Source of the DNA: Allomuricauda ruestringensis DSM 13258
GTDB lineage: Bacteria > Bacteroidota > Bacteroidia > Flavobacteriales > Flavobacteriaceae
Direction of reading: 5' to 3'
Assembly: GCF_000224085.1 (NCBI RefSeq)
Contig: NC_015945.1
Location: forward strand, 1,127,501-1,191,500
DNA length: 64,000 bases
A model generated the notes under the pieces. That model ran no database searches, was not told the DNA's origin, and was given only the letters and a program-made list of their open reading frames with translations. Each line of letters begins with the position of its first letter. Within the stretch, counting starts at the first letter, position 1. A program made the position numbers and the translations under genes. This document shows positions 17,228-25,779 of the stretch, piece by piece.

Positions 17228-17773
17228 TTATTTGCTTAACGCTTCAATCAACTCGGCCTTCTTCATGGAAGAGTAACCGGTAATTTCCTTGACTTTTGCC
17301 ATTTCCTTCAATTCGGCCACTGTTTTGGAACTTAAATCCTCAGTTGCCTTTGCCTTTGGAGCTTCTTTTTTTGGAGCTTCAGCTTTTTTCACTGCCTTTT
17401 TTGGTTCGGCAGCTGGTTTTGCTTCGGCTTTAGCTTTAGCAGGAGCCGCTTTCTTGGCACCTTTTGCTACAATACCTTCAACAACGATTTCGGTCAAATA
17501 TTGTCTGTGACCGTTTTTCTTGCGGTATCCTTTACGTCTTTTCTTTTTAAAGACGATTACCTTATCTCCTTTAAGGTGTTTTACTACTTTGGCCTCAACA
17601 GCCGCACCTTCTATGACCGGGGCGCCAATGGTTACGTTACCACCATCTTCCAAAAGAAGAACTTTGTCGAAAGTAACTTTTTTACCTTCTTCTTCCTGCA
17701 AACGGTGAACGTACACTTTTTGGTCTTTTGCAACTTTAAATTGCTGCCCTGCCATCTCTACAATTGCGTACAT
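17228..17773 (-). CDS. rplU: 50S ribosomal protein L21 with a C-terminal SAP/Rho_N-like extension
   Basis: Residues 1-104 are ordinary L21 (MYAIVEMAGQQFKV, then KKKRRKGYRKKNGHRQ and the end ITEIVVEGI-like block). The usual length is about 103; this one has 181. Residues 105-145 are a low-complexity Ala/Lys/Pro/Glu linker, and 147-181 (LSSKTVAELKEMAKVKEI, then TGYSSMKKAELIEALSK) look like the short helix-extended-helix module of Rho N-terminal or SAP domains, which bind nucleic acids. First gene of the rplU-rpmA operon. Confidence 0.97.
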   Translation of the reverse strand: MYAIVEMAGQQFKVAKDQKVYVHRLQEEEGKKVTFDKVLLLEDGGNVTIGAPVIEGAAVEAKVVKHLKGDKVIVFKKKRRKGYRKKNGHRQYLTEIVVEGIVAKGAKKAAPAKAKAEAKPAAEPKKAVKKAEAPKKEAPKAKATEDLSSKTVAELKEMAKVKEITGYSSMKKAELIEALSK

Positions 17774-17823
17774 AATGCGTTAATTAGATTAAAATTACTG
17801 TGCTTTATCAAAATTAGCGGGTG

Positions 17824-17831
17824 CAAATATA
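17824..17831 (-). promoter_or_regulatory. -7 element TATATTTG for rplU-rpmA
   Basis: TATATTTGCA on the minus strand matches TAnnTTTG and lies about 50 bases upstream of the rplU start. Confidence 0.65.
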
Positions 17832-17868
17832 CTGCTAAATCCTTAATCTACAAGTATTCTTCCCTGAT

Positions 17869-18324
17869 TTAACCCATAATTTTTTTTGAATTGTTGCTGG
17901 TTTTAAAGAGTTGCATAAACGAGAGGGTCAAAACCAAAGTCGTGGCAAACCCCATAATGGCCACTGTAAAAAATACAATCCCTTGGAAATTCTTATAGTC
18001 GTTGGACCATGCCGAGGAGAGTTTATCAAGAAAAGTACTGTCCAACTCCGTTGCATAGACGGCAAAGAAAATGGTGAACAACAACGTGGCAACAAAACCA
18101 GTAGTAATGCCCGCAGTAAACCCATTTCCATAACTAAAATCTTTGCCCTGTCTTATTTTGGTGTACTTGATTGTCTCATATATGCCAAAACCAGTAATCA
18201 CCCCATTAAACAGGCTGTAAAAAACATTGGTATGTTTTCCCATCAAGGCCAAAATCAAAAAATACGCAATCAGCACAGCACTGGTGACTATCCCGAAACG
18301 AATTGGAAGGGTTAAATTTTTCAT
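17869..18324 (-). CDS. DUF4199 family membrane protein
   Basis: A 151-residue protein with four hydrophobic spans (about 10-30, 36-52, 70-92 and 115-138) and the DUF4199 pattern: IRFGIVTSAVLIAYFL, then IYETIKYTKIRQGKDFSYGNGFTAGITTG, in which the charged YTK.R.G..FSY segment links two helices. It is found across Bacteroidota without known function. It stands alone between rplU and an M16 peptidase gene. Confidence 0.82.
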   Translation of the reverse strand: MKNLTLPIRFGIVTSAVLIAYFLILALMGKHTNVFYSLFNGVITGFGIYETIKYTKIRQGKDFSYGNGFTAGITTGFVATLLFTIFFAVYATELDSTFLDKLSSAWSNDYKNFQGIVFFTVAIMGFATTLVLTLSFMQLFKTSNNSKKIMG

Positions 18325-18506
18325 GTTTCAATTTTTGGATTTATTGTTTAATTTACTGAATGTTTGTGAATTATCCCACATTTTAAATCTAAAGACTTTT
18401 ATAAATTCATAGGATCGTCATAAAAAATTTTATATTTAGCGTAACATCGATTGGGAAATCGATACCAACCTCTTAGCAATATCAATTTTAAATACTGACT
18501 ATTAAC

Positions 18507-19829
18507 ATGAAAAAACATTTGTTTTCTGCATTTACAATGCTCTTTGCAGTAACGCTGCTTTCTGCACAGGAAGTGGTTTTTGAAGAGTATGACCTAGACA
18601 ACGGTCTGCACGTTATCCTACATCAGGACAACGGTGCGCCTGTGGTTACCACATCGGTTATGTACCATGTGGGATCCAAGGACGAGGACCCCGACAAAAC
18701 GGGTTTTGCCCACTTTTTTGAACATTTATTGTTCGAAGGCACCAAAAACATTGAACGAGGTGAGTGGGATCAAATTGTTGCCTCCAATGGAGGAAGGCAT
18801 AATGCCAACACCTTTTTGGACCGCACCTATTATTATGAGGTTTTCCCTTCCAACAGCTTGGAAATAGGCCTTTGGTTAGAATCTGAGCGTTTAATGCACC
18901 CTATAATTGGGCAAGTTGGCGTGGACACCCAAAAAGAAGTGGTACAAGAAGAAAAGAGACTTCGGGTAGATAACTCTCCCTACGGTGCCTTTTTTAATGA
19001 AATCCTGAAAAATCTATATACCAACCATCCATATCGCTGGGGGGTTATCGGGTCTTTTGAGCATTTGGCAAGTGCCACTTTGGATGATTTCAAAAAATTC
19101 AACCAAACCTACTACGTGCCCAACAATGCGGTTTTGGTTGTAGCTGGCGATTTTGAAACCGCCAAAACCAAAAAGATGATCGAGGATTATTTTGGACCTA
19201 TTCCAAAAGGAGCCGAAATTCAAAGGCCAAATGTAAAGGAAGAGCCTATCACCAAAACCAAATTTGCCAAATATCACGACCCGAACATCCAAATCCCTGC
19301 CATTTTATTGGCCTATAGAACACCAGGGCAAGGGCAACGAGATGCTTATGTCATCAACATGATTTCTACTTATTTAAGTGACGGGGAAAGCTCCAAACTC
19401 TACAAAAAATTGGTGGACGAGAAAAAAATGGCGTTGCAAATACTTTCCGTGCCTATTGATGCCGAAGATTACAGTTCCTATATTGTTGGAGGCCTTCCGG
19501 TCGGGGACAATTCCATTCAGGACATCAAAAAAGAAATTGATGAAGAAATCCTAAAACTTCAAATGGAGTTGATTTCCGAAAAGGATTACCAAAAACTTCA
19601 GAACAAGTTCGAGAACCAATTTGTAAATGCCAACAGCAGTGTTGAGGGCATCGCCAACTCATTGGCAGAAAATTATATGTTGAAGGACGACACCAACCTC
19701 ATCAATACGGAGATTGACATTTACCGTTCCATTACCCGTGAAGAAATCATGGAAGTGGCCAAAAAATATTTGAAGGTAAACCAACGATTGGAATTGGAGT
19801 ATTTACCAGAACAAAAAGATGCTAATTAA
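18507..19829 (+). CDS. M16 family zinc metallopeptidase (active subunit)
   Basis: A 440-residue exported peptidase with a signal peptide (MKKHLFSAFTMLFAVTLLSAQ). The inverted zinc motif HFFEH spans His69-Glu72-His73, with the downstream EVVQEEKR glutamate as probable third ligand. Two M16 half-domains follow the standard PqqL/pitrilysin layout. It overlaps nothing but is followed one base later by its partner, a larger M16 protein without the zinc motif. Such pairs work as heterodimers that degrade small peptides in the periplasm. Confidence 0.93.
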   Translation: MKKHLFSAFTMLFAVTLLSAQEVVFEEYDLDNGLHVILHQDNGAPVVTTSVMYHVGSKDEDPDKTGFAHFFEHLLFEGTKNIERGEWDQIVASNGGRHNANTFLDRTYYYEVFPSNSLEIGLWLESERLMHPIIGQVGVDTQKEVVQEEKRLRVDNSPYGAFFNEILKNLYTNHPYRWGVIGSFEHLASATLDDFKKFNQTYYVPNNAVLVVAGDFETAKTKKMIEDYFGPIPKGAEIQRPNVKEEPITKTKFAKYHDPNIQIPAILLAYRTPGQGQRDAYVINMISTYLSDGESSKLYKKLVDEKKMALQILSVPIDAEDYSSYIVGGLPVGDNSIQDIKKEIDEEILKLQMELISEKDYQKLQNKFENQFVNANSSVEGIANSLAENYMLKDDTNLINTEIDIYRSITREEIMEVAKKYLKVNQRLELEYLPEQKDAN

Positions 19830-19830
19830 G

Positions 19831-21903
19831 ATGAAAAAGTATTTAACTTTAGCTGTGCTGTCCTTATTTATGACAGCCTCATACGCACAAATAGACAGGA
19901 GCACACAACCTGAACCAGGGCCAGCTCCCAAGATCAACTTAAAAGAACCAGCCCGTTTTGAGCTTAAAAATGGCTTGAAGGTCCTTGTAGTGGAAAACCA
20001 CAAATTGCCAAGGGTACGTATTCAACTTTCCATTGACAATCCTCCGATTATGGAAGGAGAAAAAGCAGGTATTTCCACCCTTACGGCAAGTATGCTGGGC
20101 AAAGGGTCCAAAAACATTCCAAAGGATGAATTTTATGAAGAAGTGGATTTTTTGGGTGCCAACATCTACATTGGTGATCAAAGTGCCTTTGCAAGCTCAC
20201 TATCCAAATATTTTCCTCGCATTTTGGAGTTGATGGCCGATGCTGCACTCAATCCAAACTTTCTTCAAGAAGAATTTGAAAAGGAGAAAGAAAAAGTCCT
20301 TACTGGAATCAAATCTCAAGAAAAAGACGTTTCGGCCATTGCGGACAGGGTTCAATTGGCCTTGGCCTATGGCAAAGACCACCCCTTTGGTGAGTTTATG
20401 ACCGAGGAGACCGTTAACAATGTAACCCTACTCGATGTTGAGCAATTCTACCGATCTTATTTTGTTCCCGCCAATGCTTATTTGGTAGTTATTGGGGATG
20501 TAGATTTTGATACTGTAAAAGAGTTGGTCACCAAAAACTTTACTCCATGGTCCAAAGCAGCCCCGCCTTCTTTTACATATTCCGATCCAAAAGATGTGCA
20601 GTACACCCAAATCAACTTTGTTGATATGCCCAACGCTGTGCAGTCCGAAGTTGCTGTGGAAAACATCACCCACTTAAAAATGAAGGACGAAGACTATCTG
20701 GATGCTCTTTTGGCCAATAGAATATTAGGCGGAGGAGGACAGGCAAGGTTGTTCAAAAACCTGAGAGAGGACAAGGGCTACACCTATGGTTCATACTCTG
20801 GTATCAGGGCCAACAAATACAGTCCTATGCGATTCAACGCCTATGCTCAGGTAAGAAACGCTGTAACCGATAGTTCTGTGGTTCAAATATTGAAAGAGAT
20901 AGCTAAAATCACTTCCGAGCCTGTTTCCGATGAAGAACTAGCGAACGCAAAGGCCAAATATGCAGGAAGTTTTGTGATGGCCCTCGAAAAACCTGAAACC
21001 GTTGCCGAGTATGCGCTAAATATTGAAACCGAAAACCTTCCAAAGGATTTTTACGAAACCTATTTAGAGCGAATCGATGCCATAACCAAGGAAGATGTAC
21101 TACAAGCCGCTAAAAAGCATTTCTCCACTACCAATGCCCGCGTAGTTGTTACCGGAAAGGGAAGCGATGTGTTGGGAAACTTGGAAAAAGTAAACTTTAA
21201 CGGGAAAGATATTCCTGTACTTTACTACGACAAGTATGCCAACAAAGCGGAAAAGCCTGACTATAACGCAGCAGTTCCAGAAGGAATGGATGCCAATACT
21301 GTTTTGGAAAATTATATTGAAGCTATTGGCGGTAAATCCAAACTGGAAGGTGTGGATTCTTATTCCATGATGGCAGAAGCTGAAATGCAGGGCATGAAGC
21401 TGGAACTTGAAATGAAGAAAACATCCCAAGACCAATTTATGCAAAATGTAAAAGTACAGGGCAACTCCATGCAAAAACAGGTTTTGGATGGTGATTCCGG
21501 TTACATGGTAGTGCAAGGTCAGCGCAAGGATCTTTCGCCAGAGGAAATTGCAAAAATCAAAGAAGAATCTGCCGCTTTCCCTGAATTGAATTACTTGGCT
21601 GCAGGCGATGTTACCTTGGAAGGTGTTGAGCCTATGGGTGACAAAAACGCCTACAAGTTGAAAATAAACGACGGCAAAACAGCTTTCTATGATGTGGAGA
21701 CTGGCCTAAAAGTTCAGGAAATCAACACTCAGGAAGTACAAGGCCAGCAAATGACGAGTACTTTGGGGTATAGTGATTACCAAGAAGTTTCAGGTATCAA
21801 ATTCCCATTCAAGCTGATGCAGAGCATAGGGCCTCAAAACTTTGAGTTTAACGTAAAAGAAATCAAAGTAAACGAAGGAGTCGAGGCATCAGACTTTAAA
21901 TAA
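19831..21903 (+). CDS. M16 family inactive partner with a C-terminal lipoprotein-sorting-like domain
   Basis: A 690-residue exported protein; the ATG at 19831 gives a good signal peptide (MKKYLTLAVLSLFMTASYAQ). The position of the zinc motif reads AGISTLTASMLGKG, so the HxxEH residues are absent. It keeps the R/Y pair region (YTYGSYSGIRANKYSP) typical of the substrate-binding subunit. Residues from about 475 onward (NTVLENYIEAIGGKSKLEGVDSYSM...) form an extra LolA-like beta domain. It starts one base after the stop of the active subunit, so expression is tightly coupled. Confidence 0.92.
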   Translation: MKKYLTLAVLSLFMTASYAQIDRSTQPEPGPAPKINLKEPARFELKNGLKVLVVENHKLPRVRIQLSIDNPPIMEGEKAGISTLTASMLGKGSKNIPKDEFYEEVDFLGANIYIGDQSAFASSLSKYFPRILELMADAALNPNFLQEEFEKEKEKVLTGIKSQEKDVSAIADRVQLALAYGKDHPFGEFMTEETVNNVTLLDVEQFYRSYFVPANAYLVVIGDVDFDTVKELVTKNFTPWSKAAPPSFTYSDPKDVQYTQINFVDMPNAVQSEVAVENITHLKMKDEDYLDALLANRILGGGGQARLFKNLREDKGYTYGSYSGIRANKYSPMRFNAYAQVRNAVTDSSVVQILKEIAKITSEPVSDEELANAKAKYAGSFVMALEKPETVAEYALNIETENLPKDFYETYLERIDAITKEDVLQAAKKHFSTTNARVVVTGKGSDVLGNLEKVNFNGKDIPVLYYDKYANKAEKPDYNAAVPEGMDANTVLENYIEAIGGKSKLEGVDSYSMMAEAEMQGMKLELEMKKTSQDQFMQNVKVQGNSMQKQVLDGDSGYMVVQGQRKDLSPEEIAKIKEESAAFPELNYLAAGDVTLEGVEPMGDKNAYKLKINDGKTAFYDVETGLKVQEINTQEVQGQQMTSTLGYSDYQEVSGIKFPFKLMQSIGPQNFEFNVKEIKVNEGVEASDFK

Positions 21904-21921
21904 AAAAGATTTTTAAATTAC

Positions 21922-22061
21922 AAAAAGAGGCCATCTAAAAAGCTTGTTACCTGTTAGTTCGAGCGCAGTCGAGAACCTAAGTCAATTTGATGATCAATGG
22001 GTTTCGACTGCGCTCAACCTGACAAAATCAAAGTTTTGCTGCTTTTTGGACGGCCTCTTTT
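21922..22061. mobile_element. MITE-like element with terminal inverted repeats (copy 1)
   Basis: The left end AAAAAGAGGCCATCTAAAAA matches the complement of the right end (GCTTTTTGGACGGCCTCTTTT) with two changes that would be G-U pairs in RNA. Inside is a second inverted repeat built on TTCGAGCGCAGTCGAGAACC. It lies directly behind the M16 stop codon and before the convergent copper-receptor gene, so it can serve as their shared terminator. A sibling with nearly the same ends is at 38438-38576. Confidence 0.65.
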
Positions 22062-22076
22062 AATTTTCGTGATTCT

Positions 22077-24188
22077 CTAAAAACCGTATTGTATAAAGGC
22101 AGATAGATTCCTTCCGGGGTCATTAATCGGCACCCGGCCATAATCTGCTTGGTTCACAAAAGAGAAGTTCAAGTGATTATTGTAGGTCTCATCAAAAATA
22201 TTGGATGCTGCCACACCTACGGTCAAATGCTCGAAGGGCTTTGCACCAAAACGCAAATCCACAACCCCATAACCATCCGTACTTTGCTCTCCAAAGGAAT
22301 TCGCAATATTGGATTGTTCCGAAGTAAACGTATAGGTTGCCCTGGCCCAAATCATTTCTCTCTCAAAACTTAAGTTGAAGCGGCTCACCAAAGGTGGTGT
22401 CAGCGGAAGGGATTCATCCAAATCCTGATTTTTGGCATACACATAGGACAACTCCGTTTTAAAGGTAAAGTCTTCCAAAAAAGCCAATTCCCCAAAAACT
22501 TCAAAGCCAGTTTTGTACGCTTTGTCCAAATTGGTGAACCGTTTTACTTCGATGGGTTCCGCCATGGGCATGTATTTTTTGTCCAAAGATGGGTCTATCA
22601 CGGGAACAATATAATTGTCATAGATAGAATAATACACAGAAGCTCCATAATCCAATCGGTTGAAAGCATATCCCTCAAAATTGGTATTTGCTTTCATACC
22701 CAGTTCAAATTGATTGTTTACCTCGGCACCCAAATAAGGATTCCCAACATACTCGTAAGGATCCTGACCTATTGTAAAATGGTTGATGAACCTCTCAATC
22801 ATATTGGCAGAACGCACTCCTCTACCATAGGCCAATTCCAACAAAAGTTTGGACGAAGCCATATATTTAAATGATGCTGTTGTACTAAAATTATGCTCCG
22901 TTCTTGTATCCAAATCGGGATATTCGGCAACAAAATCATCTGCTGGTGCATCTGTTTTGGACAGAACCATGTCATACCTCGCCCCTACATTCAACAACAA
23001 CTTTTTGGATAACGGATATTTACCCTCTACAAACGCCCCGTAGTCATCAATTTGGGAATCTTGCCATACCTCATCAACAAACTCCATGGGATTGGGCAGT
23101 AAATCACCGTTCATATTCCTTTTTACCAAACGTGTTCTATTTCCCGTTCTTCCTATTGAAAATGCATCCAACCCCGTATAGAGTTTTAAGTCGACAATAG
23201 GTCTCCACTCGAGTTCGACCCTACCACCAACAGTAAGGGCATCAACTTCCGATACGGCCTCCGTCATCATAAAAGACGGTCTTAGTTCGTTGGTCATAAT
23301 ATGGTCTACTTTGGAACGGTACACCTTTGCGCTCAAGGCTTTTAATCCATCGGAAATATTGTCCAATTTATAGTCGACAGAAAGTACATTGCTGTTATCT
23401 TCCTCAGTATCCATGGACAGTCCAGCATGCAGTACATCCCTTCCAAAAGATTGCCGGAATCCTACCTGAATCCTCTGGTTTTCCGTTGGATTGTATCCTA
23501 CCTGAACGCCATAATCGGTACTTTTAAAAGACGATGGCACTTCATTGCCGTCTCCGTCCTCATAGTTGCCAAAATCACGGAATCCGAAATTGAGGTTCGC
23601 ATCAAACTGCTCCCCAACGTACTTTAGGTTGGCAAAACTGGTGATGGCATTCCCGTTGTTCTCACCACCAAAATTAACCTTTCCATGATATCCTTTTTCT
23701 TGTTTTTCAACTTCTTGAGTCACCAAATTTACAATACCTCCAAAGGTGGGCCCGTATCTAAAGGTATATGGCCCTTTAACCACTTCTACCCGCTCTATCT
23801 CTTCTGGGGTCACATGAGTAGTAATAGGGTCCATCCGGTTAGGACAGGCGTGCATCACCTTGGTGCCGCCATTGAACTGAACATTTAATTGTTCATATTG
23901 TGAGGCCCGAAAAGACGGATCTATGGCATAGTTACCGCGTTTAATCAGATTAAAGCCATTGATATCCTTAAATAGATCGGCCACATTCTTGGATTGGACA
24001 ATTTTCTTTTCCGGTTCACTCTTAAATGAGGACAAAACCGGATCTGTCTTTCGTTTTCCCTCTACCAGTACCTCATCCAATTGTACCGGTGCTTTTGATA
24101 AGGTATCTTGCGCATTTGACACTTGCGCATAGGACATACTGGTCCCAAAAAGCAAAACATAAAGTTTTGCCATCGCACTTTTATTCAT
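22077..24188 (-). CDS. OprC/NosA-like TonB-dependent copper receptor
   Basis: A 703-residue outer-membrane receptor with signal peptide (ending SYAQ), a TonB-box region (APVQLDEVLVEG), plug and barrel. The plug carries HACPNRMDPITTHV: Cys115 and Met119 form the CxxxM copper site known from Pseudomonas OprC, and the barrel has His296-Ile-Met298 (VDHIMTN), matching the HxM half of that site. That makes copper the likely ligand. It is transcribed just after a small Cys-containing membrane protein. Substrate assignment rests on motif conservation. Confidence 0.9.
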   Translation of the reverse strand: MNKSAMAKLYVLLFGTSMSYAQVSNAQDTLSKAPVQLDEVLVEGKRKTDPVLSSFKSEPEKKIVQSKNVADLFKDINGFNLIKRGNYAIDPSFRASQYEQLNVQFNGGTKVMHACPNRMDPITTHVTPEEIERVEVVKGPYTFRYGPTFGGIVNLVTQEVEKQEKGYHGKVNFGGENNGNAITSFANLKYVGEQFDANLNFGFRDFGNYEDGDGNEVPSSFKSTDYGVQVGYNPTENQRIQVGFRQSFGRDVLHAGLSMDTEEDNSNVLSVDYKLDNISDGLKALSAKVYRSKVDHIMTNELRPSFMMTEAVSEVDALTVGGRVELEWRPIVDLKLYTGLDAFSIGRTGNRTRLVKRNMNGDLLPNPMEFVDEVWQDSQIDDYGAFVEGKYPLSKKLLLNVGARYDMVLSKTDAPADDFVAEYPDLDTRTEHNFSTTASFKYMASSKLLLELAYGRGVRSANMIERFINHFTIGQDPYEYVGNPYLGAEVNNQFELGMKANTNFEGYAFNRLDYGASVYYSIYDNYIVPVIDPSLDKKYMPMAEPIEVKRFTNLDKAYKTGFEVFGELAFLEDFTFKTELSYVYAKNQDLDESLPLTPPLVSRFNLSFEREMIWARATYTFTSEQSNIANSFGEQSTDGYGVVDLRFGAKPFEHLTVGVAASNIFDETYNNHLNFSFVNQADYGRVPINDPGRNLSAFIQYGF

Positions 24189-24253
24189 TTTTGATGTTAT
24201 GTTTAAGATTATACATATTCGGCAGTGGGTGTTTGCCGTTTTTAGGGTATATC

Positions 24254-24643
24254 TTAAACCATTGGTGGTTTGATCAGGGTATCGCTAAATCGATACGAAT
24301 AGGATTCTGTGTAATAGAATGGGTTCATCTTATTCTCGTTGCTACTTGGTAAATTGTAACTAGGTATCTCCATAAAAAATACCAAGACTTCTTCCCAGCC
24401 TATTACAGGTAAGGGCTCCTCGTCCTCCGCTTGGGCACGTAGCATTTGTGCCAACATACATTTACCGTCACAATTAAGTTCCGGTTTGTCCTTGTTTTCA
24501 CAAAGTTGTTCTATAAACCCCTCCCTATCCAAACTGTAATACACGTACATTGATGAAAAACGGAGATTGCTCATCATTATAAAAACAATGAAAAGACAAG
24601 CAAAAAGGTTTTTGGGACTAAATATGGACTGTATCCGTTGCAA
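24254..24643 (-). CDS. Small Cys-containing membrane protein upstream of the copper receptor
   Basis: A 129-residue protein; the frame opens with TTG at 24643, with ATG codons only later, inside the hydrophobic span. One N-terminal membrane helix (about 10-26) precedes a periplasmic part with QLCENKDKPELNCDGKCML, three cysteines in a C-x8-C-x3-C pattern that could bind metal. It lies 65 bases upstream of the OprC-like receptor on the same strand, suggesting a copper-handling role. No named family is recognised. Confidence 0.7.
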   Translation of the reverse strand: MQRIQSIFSPKNLFACLFIVFIMMSNLRFSSMYVYYSLDREGFIEQLCENKDKPELNCDGKCMLAQMLRAQAEDEEPLPVIGWEEVLVFFMEIPSYNLPSSNENKMNPFYYTESYSYRFSDTLIKPPMV

Positions 24644-24661
24644 CGAGTTTTATTTAAGTTG

Positions 24662-24669
24662 CAAAGATA
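24662..24669 (-). promoter_or_regulatory. -7 element TATCTTTG for the copper receptor operon
   Basis: TATCTTTGCAAC on the minus strand matches TAnnTTTG, about 19 bases upstream of the TTG start at 24643. If this TSS is right, the TTG start has a very short leader. Confidence 0.5.
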
Positions 24670-24755
24670 AATCTTACTCAATGTTAAAAATATGAGAATA
24701 ATCATTAATTAACACATATTATTCCTTTATCATATAATGATGTTTGACAGATGTT

Positions 24756-24763
24756 TATTTTTG
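24756..24763 (+). promoter_or_regulatory. -7 element TATTTTTG for the 144-aa lipoprotein
   Basis: TATTTTTG followed by TAGAC matches TAnnTTTG and lies 18 bases before the ATG at 24781. Confidence 0.5.
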
Positions 24764-24780
24764 TAGACAAATAAAAATCC

Positions 24781-25215
24781 ATGAAAAAAGCCTTTTTTAT
24801 CCTAAGCTGTGCCATTTTATTTTTGAGTTTCTCCTGCAAGGAAGAAAAGAAAACTACCGAAGGGCCCTCCCAAATGGAAAAAGTGATGGCCATCCATGAC
24901 GAAGTAATGCCCAAAATGGGAACCATAGGTAAATTGGTCGGGGAGCTAAAACCTAAAGTGGATTCCACCGAAACGGGGCAGCAATACGAAATCGCCATGA
25001 AAGGCCTTCAAGATGCACATAAAACCATGATGGATTGGATGAAGGATTTTGGAGACCGATTCAATCACGAAGAGATTTTAAACGGCAAGGAACTTTCCGA
25101 AGAAAAACAGCGATGGTTGGATGAGGAAGAAGAAAAAGTAAAAGTGGTCAAGGAAAAAATCAATGGTAGTATTGCAAAGGCCGAAGCACTACTTGCTAAG
25201 GATTCAGTGCAATAA
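24781..25215 (+). CDS. Small helical lipoprotein
   Basis: A 144-residue protein with a lipoprotein signal (MKKAFFILSCAILFLSFSCKEE; the lipid-modified cysteine is that before KEE). The mature part is almost all charged helix (MEKVMAIHDEVMPKMGTIGKLVGELKPKV... LDEEEEKVKVVKEKINGSI), probably a coiled coil. Similar flavobacterial proteins are often mislabelled as viral A-type inclusion proteins. No function is known. It stands alone, convergent with gldD, whose stop is 7 bases away. Confidence 0.8.
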   Translation: MKKAFFILSCAILFLSFSCKEEKKTTEGPSQMEKVMAIHDEVMPKMGTIGKLVGELKPKVDSTETGQQYEIAMKGLQDAHKTMMDWMKDFGDRFNHEEILNGKELSEEKQRWLDEEEEKVKVVKEKINGSIAKAEALLAKDSVQ

Positions 25216-25221
25216 ATTAAA

Positions 25222-25779
25222 TCACTTTTTCCACCTCAAGCTTTCCATAATTCTTCGGATATCGTTCTGTAGATACATGGCCGCAGGAAGAATGGAATCG
25301 TAATTGGGTTTTGCGTAAAAATACAAAGAGCCTGTTACAAAGTGGTTGATACTGTCGGTTACATAAAATTGGGATTGCGATGCTGCATTGCCACTTACTT
25401 CGTAGAACATTCCGTACACATCATCTTCTTGATTAATAAATGGTTGTTCCGCAATGTTATCGGCTTTTACCACGTGCTCGTAAGATAGTTTCTGTGCATC
25501 TACAAGCAAGGTGTCCAAATTGCCTTGAATAGGTTTGTAAGTAAGGTAAATTGACCCGTTCATCGTTGGATAGTCCAGTACTAATGAGCAATCTTGATTC
25601 TCTTTAATATTGGACAGCGTGTTTTGGTCAAAAGTATACATACAGTCGGAACCTACAGTAGTATACGCTGCCGCAGGATACTCCAATCGCAACATGGCCT
25701 TTGGTTTGGGCAACACTTCATTTTTACAACCTACAAAAAATGCTGCTACAACTATGAAAAACAAAATCCTATGCTTCAT
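25222..25779 (-). CDS. gldD: Gliding motility lipoprotein GldD
   Basis: A 185-residue lipoprotein (MKHRILFFIVVAAFFVGC; lipobox FVGC) with the GldD features KPKAMLRLEYP near the N-terminus, a Cys pair in SDCMYTFDQN and QDCSLVLDYP, and a C-terminal VTGSLYFYAKPNYDSILPA. GldD is required for gliding and type IX secretion in Flavobacterium, although its mechanism is unclear. It overlaps gldE by 11 bases, the standard order mutY-ssb-gldE-gldD. Confidence 0.92.
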   Translation of the reverse strand: MKHRILFFIVVAAFFVGCKNEVLPKPKAMLRLEYPAAAYTTVGSDCMYTFDQNTLSNIKENQDCSLVLDYPTMNGSIYLTYKPIQGNLDTLLVDAQKLSYEHVVKADNIAEQPFINQEDDVYGMFYEVSGNAASQSQFYVTDSINHFVTGSLYFYAKPNYDSILPAAMYLQNDIRRIMESLRWKK

